Shown: positions 18,513 through 27,247 of the stretch, piece by piece
Layout: the number at the start of each line of letters is the position of its first letter
Position numbering within the stretch: the first letter of the stretch is position 1
NCBI GenBank assembly: GCA_018222835.1
Contig: JAAEZN010000002.1
Location: 1 to 64,000, forward strand
Direction of reading: 5' to 3'
DNA length: 64,000 nucleotides
Origin: Algicola sp.
GTDB lineage: Bacteria > Bacteroidota > Bacteroidia > Flavobacteriales > Flavobacteriaceae
Notes under the pieces: generated by a model
What the model was told of the DNA's origin: nothing
Database searches by the model: none
The model's input: only the letters and a program-made list of their open reading frames with translations
Translations under genes and position numbers: made by a program

Positions 18513-18668
18513 TTAATGGCTTTTATTGACCAATTCTAGCGCACCCTCTAAAATTCCATCTTTCTCACCCAATAAGTGGTCTCTGATTATTATATCAGGG
18601 ATAACACCTTCTTCTTTGGTGCTACCGTTGACCCGTACCATTTTACGTTTGGAAAATTTGGCTATTCG
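18513..18668 (-). pseudogene. Relic of an S41 (C-terminal processing) peptidase, C-terminal tail only
   Basis: A 51-codon minus-strand frame bounded upstream by a stop (18669-18671) reads through GVIPDI and DHLLGEKDG to a stop at 18513. G-x-x-PDI followed by DHL and an acidic helix is the standard C terminus of S41 peptidases. The protease core with its serine and lysine is missing, and no homologous sequence is seen upstream before the next gene. An ATG at codon 10 could give 42 residues but no function is expected. It fills the otherwise empty gap between a DUF1080 gene and a DUF6340-like gene. Confidence 0.65.
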
Positions 18669-18700
18669 TTAAGGGTGTTCTCGAAAAAGAGTTGGAAAGA

Positions 18701-19705
18701 TCAGTATTCCAATCGCTGGCGATTCAATAAGACTTTAGCATAATCCCTAGCCATTTTATCACCGTAATCTTCGTAAGATTTTCTTGCCCACTGCAGGGCC
18801 ATATCGGTATTGCCCAAAACTTCGTGGGCTACGGCAATATTGTAAGCGGCCCTCCCTGCAGATTTACTGGAGCGATCGTTGGCAATATCGGTCCAAATAT
18901 CAATGGCATCTTTCCAATTAGCCACTTCGGTGCGTCTCCAACCGGCATCAAAGGCATTTTTGTCCCTTCCTTTTCCTTTTTTGTACATATCCCTTCGAAC
19001 TCTATAAAAACTTGGAAGAAATCTGCCGGCGTAATCCATTCCAGAGGAATATGCTACCTCGGACAGAGAGGAAAACGGAATGGTACTGCTCAAAATATCC
19101 ACTTCGGTATAGTGGTTTTGTTGAAACTGATCTATGATGGTATTGGAAACCGGGTCGTACAATCGCCAGTAACTTTTAATATTCACACGTGCTCGCCTTG
19201 GAATTCGCCCACTTGCTTTTCCGGTTTGTAGTACGGAAGATATTTGCTCCACGGCATTGTTTAGGACAAAGTCGGTGTTCGAATCAAAGTTTTCCAAAAC
19301 CAACAATACATCTGCATTGGCTTCGTCACAAATTTGACGTACTTGATCCCAGTCCAAAAGCTCTGGGGTTTCTCGGGTTCCCGTGCCTTCCAACCTTGTG
19401 GTTGATGGCATTATTACATTAAGGTGATTACTGTTTCGGAGTCCGTCAAAAATTCCTTTTAAGGCATCGTCCGAAGCCAATTTATCCGAACCTACCACTT
19501 CACCTGTGGCAATGGACTCCAATGTCTTGTTGGATTTGTCTTCCTCCTTGGTTAAAGAACGATTGACGATGGCAATATTATTGATGTCTTCAGGCAATAT
19601 CATTACAGGTTCTTGGGGGTAATTTAGGTTTACATAGCCAGAACTAGCACAAGACACCAAAGAAATAGCAATTATTGTAAGTAGAAAAAGGCTGAAATTT
19701 TTCAT
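18701..19705 (-). CDS. DUF6340-like lipoprotein with C-terminal TPR-like helices
   Basis: The 334-residue protein has a lipobox LVSC (Cys19). The N-terminal half has a Rossmann-like pattern ending in ANADVLLVLENFDS, followed by strands (VNIKSYWRLYDPVSNTIID). The C-terminal third (WKDAIDIWTDIAND, AAYNIAVAHEVLGNTDMALQWARKSY) resembles one to two tetratricopeptide repeats. Bacteroidota lipoproteins with this layout are classed as DUF6340 and have no known role. It is a single gene with a long upstream region. Confidence 0.75.
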   Translation of the reverse strand: MKNFSLFLLTIIAISLVSCASSGYVNLNYPQEPVMILPEDINNIAIVNRSLTKEEDKSNKTLESIATGEVVGSDKLASDDALKGIFDGLRNSNHLNVIMPSTTRLEGTGTRETPELLDWDQVRQICDEANADVLLVLENFDSNTDFVLNNAVEQISSVLQTGKASGRIPRRARVNIKSYWRLYDPVSNTIIDQFQQNHYTEVDILSSTIPFSSLSEVAYSSGMDYAGRFLPSFYRVRRDMYKKGKGRDKNAFDAGWRRTEVANWKDAIDIWTDIANDRSSKSAGRAAYNIAVAHEVLGNTDMALQWARKSYEDYGDKMARDYAKVLLNRQRLEY

Positions 19706-20082
19706 GATAGTAAGGTTTTGGTGATGAGTTAAAAAACAACAAGCATGCCAAAAAATGACAAATAGCCATTCACCAATTACATAAACGAGGGAAGAACCGT
19801 ATTATTTTCAGGGATGGTTTTAGATGGAATTTAAGTAGGATAACCATAATATATATCGAAGGATTTTGCTTATCCCTAATAATTTTGCTTAGTATTTGTT
19901 AAAGGTTTTCTACACTCCCTTTTTCTTATTGGTTAGATATATAGTTACAGATATTAATGTTTTTATGCAATCTAATGGAATAGGTTACATTAGTATAGAC
20001 GAACAATTTTTAGCAAAAAATTATAAATCAATCTATCTAAATTTGACTATAATAGCAGTTTGAACAACTATTTTTTGTCAAA
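19706..20082. other. Intergenic region, no gene
   Basis: This 377-bp AT-rich stretch lies between divergent genes. Two GTTACA motifs at 19945 and 19984 resemble the half-sites of the 90-bp elements found further on, but their spacing (39 bp) differs. An AT-only hairpin lies near 20010. Nothing else is supported. Confidence 0.4.
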
Positions 20083-21168
20083 ATGGAGATCCTACAACTA
20101 ATAGCCGCTTTTAATTTTTTGATGGCCACCGGTTTTATCTGGTACAATAAGGAGAAACTTGATCAGGCAATTTACGTGTTCTCGTTTTTTTTACTGGGAA
20201 AAGGAATTACACTGCTCAGTAACGGGATGATCGTAGGGGATGTGTTTCCAGAAAATATCGTTGTTTACGGCTCGGGCATACTGTTGAATTCCTTTCTTTT
20301 CTTTTACGCTCCTTTCCTTTATTTTTTTGCAATGAACATTACAAAAGGAGAAGTGTCCATTAAGGAACACAGAATTCATTTTGTCCCATTTATTATATTT
20401 TCGTTGCTGAGCATTGCCGTTGTGTTATACTTGTTCTTGGATTCTTCTGGGGCAGCATTTAAATTGATGGTTTACCTCAGGAACACTTTTGAGAGTTTAT
20501 ATTTTCTTCAAGTTATAGGCTATACATTGGCAGGGCTTTGGATTCTTAAAAAGTATCAGGCTACTTCCAAAAAAAGTAGGGAGATATCAAAATGGATAAA
20601 GGTTATATTGACTGTTTTTCTGTTGATATGGGTTTTATTCTTGATGAATTCAATAATGATCGAGTTCCCTTTTCTTTCCAGTTTGAGTCTGTTTTTGGGC
20701 ATGGTATTGTTGATGGCTCTGGCCAATATTACACTGTTTATGTTGTTTTCCAATCCCGAGTATTTTTATAATACCCTGGTGCCCAAAGTGGTAAAGAGTT
20801 ATTCCAGTGATGTTGTAACCAAAAAAAAGTATGACGATTTGTGCCGTATTGTGAAGGAAAAGGAGTTGTACAAGATCCCCGATTTAAAAATAGGGGATTT
20901 GTCCGATGCCATTCAGGAGTCGGCACGGAACACCTCGGCCATTATAAATACCTATTATGAGGGCAATTATTACGACTTTATAAATTCGTATCGTATCGAA
21001 GAAGCCAAAAACCTTTTGGAAAATATGGAGCAGGATGTTACCATTTTATCCATATTATACGAGGCGGGCTTTAATAGTAAATCAGTTTTCAATACCGTGT
21101 TTAAAAATATGGTGGGAGAAACCCCTTCTTCCTATAGGAAAACCCATTTAGCGGCCAAATATGGATAA
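20083..21168 (+). CDS. Membrane-embedded AraC family regulator (copy 1 of 3)
   Basis: A 361-residue protein: residues about 5-225 contain roughly seven hydrophobic segments, and residues about 265-355 form an AraC DNA-binding domain (NYYDFINSYRIEEAKNLLE, then ILSILYEAGFNSKSVFNTVF). The N terminus probably senses a membrane or periplasmic signal and the C terminus acts on DNA in the cytoplasm. Such 7TM-AraC proteins are common in Flavobacteriia but almost unstudied. It precedes the ECF sigma operon and is one of three of its kind within 20 kb. The start is the ATG at 20083. Confidence 0.88.
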   Translation: MEILQLIAAFNFLMATGFIWYNKEKLDQAIYVFSFFLLGKGITLLSNGMIVGDVFPENIVVYGSGILLNSFLFFYAPFLYFFAMNITKGEVSIKEHRIHFVPFIIFSLLSIAVVLYLFLDSSGAAFKLMVYLRNTFESLYFLQVIGYTLAGLWILKKYQATSKKSREISKWIKVILTVFLLIWVLFLMNSIMIEFPFLSSLSLFLGMVLLMALANITLFMLFSNPEYFYNTLVPKVVKSYSSDVVTKKKYDDLCRIVKEKELYKIPDLKIGDLSDAIQESARNTSAIINTYYEGNYYDFINSYRIEEAKNLLENMEQDVTILSILYEAGFNSKSVFNTVFKNMVGETPSSYRKTHLAAKYG

Positions 21169-21638
21169 AAACCTTTTGGTTCAACCTTGGCTTTGTTAGC
21201 CCATCTTTTCTTAATGGTCCATCATAGATTTATCTTAAGGGACACATCTCTAATTTCCCAGAGGCTCTGATCGCCATCCGATAAAGAATATTTTTCGAGG
21301 ATGCAAACTGGACATATTTCATGTTCCGCTTTACCTAAACCAGTTTTATGGATGTTTGTTTTCTGGAGCTTTTCAATACTTTGCTTGTTAAGCAAAGTTA
21401 AAATGTAGTTCTGATTATTGATTGCACGTATATCAGAACCCAATTAAGGTAATAACCTGTTTTCTTCACTTATGGTTCAGGCAGGACCTTTCATTTGCCC
21501 TAAAGCAGTTACGATAGCTGTAATTGATTTTTTTCCAAAGAATTAAAATAATAAGGGACAAATGCAACCCTTTTGATCTTTGGTTGTCACTGAGTGTGAT
21601 TTTGCCTGATATAGGAATATGAATTAACAGTACATGCA
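21169..21638. other. Intergenic region upstream of the ECF sigma operon
   Basis: This 470-bp stretch contains one phased GTTAA element (21386-21416). A 9-bp perfect hairpin (ACTTTGCTT 21378-21386, AAGCAAAGT 21390-21398) overlaps it. A near-consensus -7 element (GATCTTTG, about 21575-21582) precedes the sigma gene. A 73-codon minus-strand frame here starts with TTG directly after a stop and is not accepted as a gene. Confidence 0.45.
21386..21416 (+). promoter_or_regulatory. Phased GTTAA element, copy A (upstream of ECF sigma operon)
   Basis: Three half-sites begin with GTT at 21387, 21397 and 21408 (GTTAA, GTTAAA, GTTCTGATT), spaced 10 and 11 bp, on one face of the helix. The same arrangement occurs at 25572 and 34220. 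It lies 223 bp upstream of the sigma gene. Confidence 0.5.
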
Positions 21639-22178
21639 TTGGAAACCAATATTCGTTTCAAACACAAAGAACTTATTGAGGGCAGTAAATCCGGTAATCG
21701 TAAAGCTCAATACAAATTATATAACCTTTATGTGGGAGCCATGTTCAATATAGGAATGAGAATGTTGTATTCCAGGGAAGATGCCGAAGATGTTGTACAG
21801 GACAGTTTTGTGGATGCCTTCAGGAACCTTGGGAGCTTTAAATATGACAGTAGTTTCGGTTACTGGCTTAAACGGATAGTTATCAATAAAAGCATAAATC
21901 ATCTGAAAAAACAAAAGGTGGAGACAACACCTTTCGAAAATCATGAATTTCACTTGCACAGGGTTGAAGATTATCAAGAGAGTGTTATGGATATTGATAA
22001 AATCAGAAAAGGAATAAAACTGTTGCCCAAAGGATATAAACAAATCATTGTGCTATATCTGATCGAGGGATATACACATGATGAGATAGGCGAGATTTTA
22101 TCGATTTCCCCTTCAACATCAAAATCACAATATCACAGGGCCAAAAAGAAGCTTTTGGACATTTTAAAAGAACTGTAA
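21639..22178 (+). CDS. ECF-type RNA polymerase sigma factor
   Basis: A 179-residue sigma-70 family protein. Region 2 is visible as YKLYNLYVGAMFNIGMRML and EDAEDVVQDSFVDAFRNLG, and region 4 as LPKGYKQIIVLYLIEGYTHDEIGEIL with a helix-turn-helix (SPSTSKSQYHRAKKKL). The only start in frame is TTG 21639, which gives a normal N terminus. The stop overlaps the next gene by one base (TAATG). It probably directs transcription of its own envelope-related operon and is held by the membrane protein encoded next. Confidence 0.92.
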   Translation: METNIRFKHKELIEGSKSGNRKAQYKLYNLYVGAMFNIGMRMLYSREDAEDVVQDSFVDAFRNLGSFKYDSSFGYWLKRIVINKSINHLKKQKVETTPFENHEFHLHRVEDYQESVMDIDKIRKGIKLLPKGYKQIIVLYLIEGYTHDEIGEILSISPSTSKSQYHRAKKKLLDILKEL

Positions 22179-22732
22179 TGGACGGCTTTGAGAACTATGT
22201 AAGAAAGCATCGATCATTGTTCGATGATCATCGGCTCGACACAGAAAGAGTGTGGCTGGACATTGAAAGAAAGATATCTGACGAGGAGGTCGGCAGGGTT
22301 CCTTTTTGGAGAAACTCTAGCTATAAAATAGCGGCGAGCTTTTTGATCTTATTGGGGATTGGTGCTTTGATCGGAGGAATCTTGATAAATGGGTTCAAAG
22401 AAGAAGAGTTGTTTGTTGCCTCTCCCATTAATCAAGAATTGGCCGAAATAAATATACACTACACGGCCACCATTGACCATTATCGAAAACGCATTGAACA
22501 GTATCCGGATCTAACACAAGCCGACAAGGAAGATTTTCTGGAGTTTTTGAGCAAGTTGGATGTTGAATATGATGTGCTAGAGGCTGAGTTACATAAGAAC
22601 ATCAATAACGAACGGGTACTCCAGGCCCTTGTAGAAAATCAAAAAATACGAATTGAGCTCATTAATAACTTCTTAAATCAGATTAAGAGGTCCAATAAAG
22701 AAAAGGAGAATTATGAAAGCTATAGTCTATAA
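22178..22732 (+). CDS. Putative anti-sigma factor, single-pass membrane protein
   Basis: This 184-residue protein has a cytoplasmic N terminus of about 48 residues, one membrane helix (IAASFLILLGIGALIGGILI) and a helical, charged periplasmic C terminus (residues 75-184) likely to form a coiled coil. The position directly after an ECF sigma gene, with overlapping codons, is the classic anti-sigma arrangement. The zinc-binding HxxxCxxC motif of ZAS-type anti-sigma factors is absent, so the assignment rests on topology and context. It overlaps the next gene by 20 bp. Confidence 0.7.
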   Translation: MDGFENYVRKHRSLFDDHRLDTERVWLDIERKISDEEVGRVPFWRNSSYKIAASFLILLGIGALIGGILINGFKEEELFVASPINQELAEINIHYTATIDHYRKRIEQYPDLTQADKEDFLEFLSKLDVEYDVLEAELHKNINNERVLQALVENQKIRIELINNFLNQIKRSNKEKENYESYSL

Positions 22733-23798
22733 TCTATGGATAATGTCCATACTGTTTTTTGGTCATTTGGCCTATGCCCAGAAAGTGAACTCCAAACAGT
22801 GGGAAAAAGCCTTGGCGATACCAAAATCGCAACAACTTTTTTTGGAAAATCAATACGGGAGCATCTTCATTAAGGGATGGGAGAGAGATGAAACGGTAAT
22901 TAAAGTGAATATCTCAATCAATGATAAGAAAGAAAATAGGGGGCAATCCACCTTAGAACAGGTGAAAATAAGGGAGGAGCAGATGAAAAATGGGGTAAAA
23001 GTGATCACGCAAATTGAAGAAGTAAAAAAAGGCTTTTGGGACAAATACATCAGCTCGGGAAATAGAAACACCATGGATGTTGTCCATATGACCATAGATT
23101 ACGAGGTTAATGTCCCAAAAGACTTGGCAGTGAATGTTCGAAATAAGTTCGGAGACTTGACCATTGATGGGTGGAATGGAGAATTGACCGCTGTGGTAGA
23201 TCATGGCGATATATGGGTGAACAATTACCTTGATCAGGCTCAGTTTACCATGTCCTATGGTAATTTAAGCGCCAAGTCCCTTGGTATATGTGTTGTTCGT
23301 ATTGAGAACGGAAAAGTCGATATGGATAATGTGGAGGCCTTGGAACTGCATAGCGAGGGTACTACAATCTCCCTTGGACAAGTGTCTAATTTTATCCTGA
23401 ATTCAGACAAGGACGAAATCAAAGTAGATAAAGTCGGTTCCATTATAGCCGATCTTAAATATTCAAAAATGGATGTGCAAACTCTTTCCAATGCGATGGA
23501 GGCGTTAATGAAACTATGCGAGCTACGAGTTTTTAAGATAGACAATCCCAACGCACAGGTAAGGATTGCCCAAGAGTCATCCGACATTGACCTTAACGTG
23601 TTGGGAACTTCACTTACGTTCAACGCCGTATTGACCGAGGGTCTTTTGAGAATCCCCAAGACTTTTAAAAATATACAGAACAAAGTATTGGATGAAAAGA
23701 AAAGGATTCGGGAAATCCATGGGGTTTATGGTACTCCCCAAACCGGAAGCATATCAATGAAAGGCGATAAGGGCATTATCGTTCTTTCAGAGAACTAA
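22713..23798 (+). CDS. Secreted DUF4097-like adhesin-domain protein
   Basis: A 361-residue protein with signal peptide ending AYAQ (about residue 23). The body is made of short beta strands in a repeating pattern (LENQYGSIFIKGW, VRNKFGDLTIDGW, VDHGDIWVNN, MSYGNLSAKSL) as in the right-handed beta-helical DUF4097/DUF2807 proteins. These are often encoded with ECF sigma/anti-sigma pairs in Bacteroidota and are thought to be cell-envelope proteins. A strong 12-bp hairpin follows the gene and may reduce transcription of the rest of the operon. Confidence 0.8.
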   Translation: MKAIVYNLWIMSILFFGHLAYAQKVNSKQWEKALAIPKSQQLFLENQYGSIFIKGWERDETVIKVNISINDKKENRGQSTLEQVKIREEQMKNGVKVITQIEEVKKGFWDKYISSGNRNTMDVVHMTIDYEVNVPKDLAVNVRNKFGDLTIDGWNGELTAVVDHGDIWVNNYLDQAQFTMSYGNLSAKSLGICVVRIENGKVDMDNVEALELHSEGTTISLGQVSNFILNSDKDEIKVDKVGSIIADLKYSKMDVQTLSNAMEALMKLCELRVFKIDNPNAQVRIAQESSDIDLNVLGTSLTFNAVLTEGLLRIPKTFKNIQNKVLDEKKRIREIHGVYGTPQTGSISMKGDKGIIVLSEN

Positions 23799-23816
23799 AT
23801 CAATAAAATCAAGGTG

Positions 23817-23846
23817 CTGAGCAGAATCCTTATTGATTCTGCTCAG
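23817..23846 (+). terminator. 12-bp hairpin between operon genes (terminator or attenuator)
   Basis: CTGAGCAGAATC (23817-23828) pairs perfectly with GATTCTGCTCAG (23835-23846) over a 6-nt loop. The following sequence, TTATTAG, is only partly T-rich. It could terminate some transcripts or protect the upstream mRNA. Confidence 0.6.
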
Positions 23847-23876
23847 TTATTAGAATAGCTAATAAAAACGAATATT

Positions 23877-24533
23877 ATGATACATCAAAAAGCAATTTAC
23901 CTTACCATTCTTATGATGATGTGCCAAGGGCTCATCGCACAAAATGACGAAGACTACATCGAATTCAATGACCGATATAACGTGGTGCATGGAGTCTATT
24001 TGGGCCTTACTGCACACTACGGGGAAATTGACAATGAAAACTCCTATATGATGGGGTTGAAAGCTGCTTACGTTGCGGATAAAAAATTTGAGATCGGATT
24101 GATAGGAGTCGTCTTTTATTCCGAACAGGATGATTTTGGATTGGATACCAATGAATTTGATATCTATGGAGGTTATGGTGGAGTACATTTGGAACCTATT
24201 CTTTTTAGGCACTCCAAATTCAGTCTTTCGTTCCCCTTGTTATTGGGTGGCGGTACAGTGGGTTACAGTAGGGACGATTTTCCTAGGGGCGATAGCTCCA
24301 ATATGGATAATGATCGAAATTGGCCTGCCTTTTTCATTGTGGAACCGGGAATCAATGTACTGTTTAACTTTTCCAGATATCTCCAATTGGAGATTGGGGG
24401 AAGGTACCGCCTCTCCAGTAAATTTAATATGCTTCCGGTGACTCCTGTTGATCTGAATGGATATTCCTTCGGTATTGGTGTAAAAGTAGGAGTGTTCAAT
24501 CTGGGGCGTAACCGATATAAAAAACACCTTTAA
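23877..24533 (+). CDS. Outer-membrane beta-barrel protein
   Basis: A 218-residue protein with signal peptide ending GLIAQ (about residue 20). It has alternating amphipathic strands rich in glycine and aromatic residues (HGVYLGLTAHYGEI, FEIGLIGVVFY, FDIYGGYGGVHLEPI, YSFGIGVKVGVFNL) that fit a small 8-stranded outer-membrane barrel. The gene lies within the sigma/anti-sigma envelope block, so it may be a target or a sensor for this sigma factor. No specific family name is recognised. Confidence 0.75.
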   Translation: MIHQKAIYLTILMMMCQGLIAQNDEDYIEFNDRYNVVHGVYLGLTAHYGEIDNENSYMMGLKAAYVADKKFEIGLIGVVFYSEQDDFGLDTNEFDIYGGYGGVHLEPILFRHSKFSLSFPLLLGGGTVGYSRDDFPRGDSSNMDNDRNWPAFFIVEPGINVLFNFSRYLQLEIGGRYRLSSKFNMLPVTPVDLNGYSFGIGVKVGVFNLGRNRYKKHL

Positions 24534-24542
24534 TCTTTACCA

Positions 24543-24755
24543 ATGGTTAAAAATCAATCAAAAAAAATGGGTTGTTCATTCCAACAACCTATAGGAACCG
24601 AACACGTCTTTCAGCAAGACAACATTGTATATGTAAAAGAAAAACAAGTGTTATCCGGGACCCAGGTAGTTCAGGAACACTGGTTTCCAATCAATTTTTG
24701 CTGGAAATCCGATTTCGAATTAAAAGAAAACTTAAACAAACATTTTAAAATTTAA
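24543..24755 (+). CDS. Small hypothetical protein
   Basis: A 70-codon frame that starts 9 bp after the barrel gene and ends 5 bp before the next lipoprotein gene. The encoded protein is hydrophilic, with several aromatics and two cysteines, no signal peptide and no membrane segment. Its tight fit between two co-directional genes is the only support. No family is recognised, and it could equally be a non-coding spacer. Confidence 0.4.
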   Translation: MVKNQSKKMGCSFQQPIGTEHVFQQDNIVYVKEKQVLSGTQVVQEHWFPINFCWKSDFELKENLNKHFKI

Positions 24756-24760
24756 TCCAA

Positions 24761-25489
24761 ATGAGAAAGAGAATAATTTATGTATGGAGTTTAATGACGT
24801 TAGCCCTAGGGGTATGTTCATGTGATGATGAGACCTTGGAAGCCTCCGAGAAAGTATCGGAGAAAGCGTATTCATTTACAGATTTTAATGGTATCAGTGT
24901 AACAAGTGCATTCAAGGTCTATATCACTTTTTCGGAAGTAGAAGAAGAAAAGATAGTGGTCGAAGCCAGCGACAATTTACAGGATAAGGTTGTCGTGGAG
25001 CAACAAGATGGGCTTTTGAGCTTTGATCTGGAGAAAAACACGGGTATCAGGGGAGATATTGTTTTAAATGTTCATATAACCACCCAAAACCTTAATCTTT
25101 TGCATGTTTCGGGAATTTCGGAGGTAAGTTTTAAAAACAAGCTTGTGGCATCATCATTCGAAATGACTGTGTCCGATTCGGGCAATGTGAATGGAGAAAT
25201 GGATGTTGAGTCCATGAGGTTGAATCTTCGGGGAACATCGGATGTGAGTTTATATGGAAAAGTCGATACCTTAAAGGCATTCCTGAACACCAGCAGTGAC
25301 CTTAAAGATTACGACCTACAGGTGGAAAACCTTGAGATAGAGCTCCAGGGCGGGAGTCAAACTTTTTTAACGGTGAATGGATCGATAAGTGTTCGTGCAT
25401 CAGGAACAAGTAGATTAAATTATAAGGGGAACCCATCGATTGTACAGCAAAACTTGTCAGGTTTTGCCAAAGTAATCAAAAATGATTGA
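24761..25489 (+). CDS. DUF2807 (head GIN domain) lipoprotein
   Basis: A 242-residue lipoprotein, Cys21 in GVCSC followed by DDE, which resembles the acidic surface-export signal of Bacteroidota lipoproteins. The DUF2807 domain starts at about residue 40 (FTDFNGISVTSAFKVYITF) and continues as a beta-helix with recurrent VSGISEV, VSDSGNV and LRGTSDV turns. It closes the sigma-factor block. Proteins of this type are exposed on the cell envelope; the function is unknown. Confidence 0.85.
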   Translation: MRKRIIYVWSLMTLALGVCSCDDETLEASEKVSEKAYSFTDFNGISVTSAFKVYITFSEVEEEKIVVEASDNLQDKVVVEQQDGLLSFDLEKNTGIRGDIVLNVHITTQNLNLLHVSGISEVSFKNKLVASSFEMTVSDSGNVNGEMDVESMRLNLRGTSDVSLYGKVDTLKAFLNTSSDLKDYDLQVENLEIELQGGSQTFLTVNGSISVRASGTSRLNYKGNPSIVQQNLSGFAKVIKND

Positions 25490-25571
25490 TGCGCCCCGTT
25501 CCTTAGACTGATCATGTAATCGTTGAAAACGTTTCTACATAATATCGTTTTCGAAGATACACTTAAGAGGT

Positions 25572-25602
25572 TGTTAAACTCCGTTAAAATGGGGTTCTGA
25601 TT
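25572..25602 (+). promoter_or_regulatory. Phased GTTAA element, copy B (upstream of S41-like gene)
   Basis: GTT half-sites begin at 25573, 25583 and 25594 (GTTAA, GTTAAA, GTTCTGATT), with the same 10/11-bp spacing as copy A. Similarity to the copies A and C extends a few bases further downstream (CTGCATATACG). It lies about 105 bp upstream of the preferred start at 25709. Confidence 0.5.
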
Positions 25603-25708
25603 TCTGCATATACGCCTAATCGGACGATTTAGCATCCTTGAATCAATAGATTTACAACCAATAATTATAAAAATGATTCAATTTAAAAATGTATTGAATC
25701 GGACTGTC

Positions 25709-27247
25709 ATGAAGAAAAGAATATTGAATTTCGCACTTATATTGTTTATGATTCCGCTTGCCCTGTGCAGGGGACAACAACCCACTCAAATGGATAGGGG
25801 AGCTTGGCTAGAGGATCTGGAATTTTTAGAGCAAAGTGTTGCCAAGACCTTTCCGGATTTCGAATCCAACCCAAGATCGGAACTTTTTCTACAAGAGGTT
25901 TTGGCCATAAAGGAAAATTTGGACATTCTTACCCAAAAAGAGATTGTTTACGGGATTCAAAAAGCATTGGGAGTTCTTGGGGATGAAGGCTGCAATATAA
26001 TGCCTTTTCAAGAAGTCTTGGAGACCAATATCTTACCCGTATCCCTCTATCCTTTCCAGGATGGTTGGTATATCTGTGATGCAAAGGACAAGAGTTTGGT
26101 AGGCCAACAGGTATTGGGTATTGATGGAATGTTGATCGAGAACGTTTATGATCGGATGAAACCTTATTTAAATGCGGACAATGAACATTATCAAAAACGA
26201 TTATTTGCAGTTTATGGCCTTATACCAGATCTGTTAAGAGTAGCGGGGTTGGATGGGTCTGATTCAGAAGTATTGCTGCAATTGTCAGGAAATAAAGAGG
26301 TTTTGGTCAAAGCCGGTCAATTATCGGAATATAGCAACTTGGATAGAAACTTGCCCAATGATGGTTATTTTCAGTTAGATCAAAAGAATCACAAGAATGA
26401 GAATTATTGGTTTGAATATATGCCAGGCAGTGAATCGATTTATGTCCAATTCCAACAGATTTCCAATAATGACAAAGGTTCTTCCTTCAAGAAGTTTATT
26501 GGACTTATTGAAGATGAAATCGTAGAGGGAAAAGCGAAAAAAGTTATACTGGATTTGAGGTATGGAGGAGGAGGCAATGGGTTCAAGTTAAAGTCATTTA
26601 CAGATTTGTTGCGCGATTCGGAACAAATTAATCAAGATGGGAATTTGATTGTACTCACCAGTAAAGCCACCAAAGGAACCTTGTTGGAACTTGCTTCGAT
26701 TTTACAATTGAATACCAAATCTATCATAATTGGAGAATCTACAGGTGAAGGACCCAATACCGTTGGAGATGTCAAGCTGGTTCAAATGCCCAATTCTAAG
26801 ATTTATGTATCACTGACAAATATATTCTGGCCTACAAGCTGGGATATCGATACACGATCTGCGTTGGACCCTGATATAAATGTGCAATTTGCTTTTGAAG
26901 ATTATCTTAAAGGAGAAGACCCTTGGTTAGATGCTGCCATGGATTATACGGGCTCTCAGAAGTTATATGCAATGGACTTGGATTTAATGGAAACGCTGGT
27001 GGGCACCTATGAGGTTCAAGGAAGAAAAGTAAGTATAAGTATAGAAGAAGGTGATTTGGTGATGCATATGAGTAGAAGAATAAAGAGTTTTTTTGAATTT
27101 AAAACAAAGCTTTCCAAAGAAACGGACGGCGTATTAACAACGGCAATAAGAGGGGTAAAACTGCATTATCGCGGAAAAGAATATGGCGATGTTGAGCCAT
27201 TGTACCTTGATTGGATGGGAACAAAACTCAACATTGAACGCAACTAG
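25709..27247 (+). CDS. S41 peptidase-like protein, probable pseudoenzyme, secreted
   Basis: The protein has 512 residues from ATG 25709 (an earlier ATG at 25673 adds 12 residues before the signal peptide). The signal peptide is MKKRILNFALILFMIPLALC. The middle contains an S41 core: VILDLRYGGGGNG matches the LDLRxNxGG strand, and IIGESTGEGPNTVGDVKL matches the IGExTxG loop. Where active S41 enzymes carry the nucleophilic serine (TFSAA in the paralogue at 43066-44757) this protein reads KATKGTLLELA, so the serine seems to be lost. The C-terminal 90 residues resemble a small beta domain. A binding or regulatory role is more likely than proteolysis. Confidence 0.75.
   Translation: MKKRILNFALILFMIPLALCRGQQPTQMDRGAWLEDLEFLEQSVAKTFPDFESNPRSELFLQEVLAIKENLDILTQKEIVYGIQKALGVLGDEGCNIMPFQEVLETNILPVSLYPFQDGWYICDAKDKSLVGQQVLGIDGMLIENVYDRMKPYLNADNEHYQKRLFAVYGLIPDLLRVAGLDGSDSEVLLQLSGNKEVLVKAGQLSEYSNLDRNLPNDGYFQLDQKNHKNENYWFEYMPGSESIYVQFQQISNNDKGSSFKKFIGLIEDEIVEGKAKKVILDLRYGGGGNGFKLKSFTDLLRDSEQINQDGNLIVLTSKATKGTLLELASILQLNTKSIIIGESTGEGPNTVGDVKLVQMPNSKIYVSLTNIFWPTSWDIDTRSALDPDINVQFAFEDYLKGEDPWLDAAMDYTGSQKLYAMDLDLMETLVGTYEVQGRKVSISIEEGDLVMHMSRRIKSFFEFKTKLSKETDGVLTTAIRGVKLHYRGKEYGDVEPLYLDWMGTKLNIERN

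Noticed and set aside
21222-21443. 73-codon minus-strand frame between the first membrane AraC gene and the sigma gene
   Set aside because: It begins with TTG directly after a stop codon, has no recognisable family, and overlaps a regulatory element and hairpin.
25523-25552. Hairpin GAAAACG/CGTTTTC after the DUF2807 gene as a terminator
   Set aside because: The stem is seven pairs with a 15-nt loop and no T-run follows.
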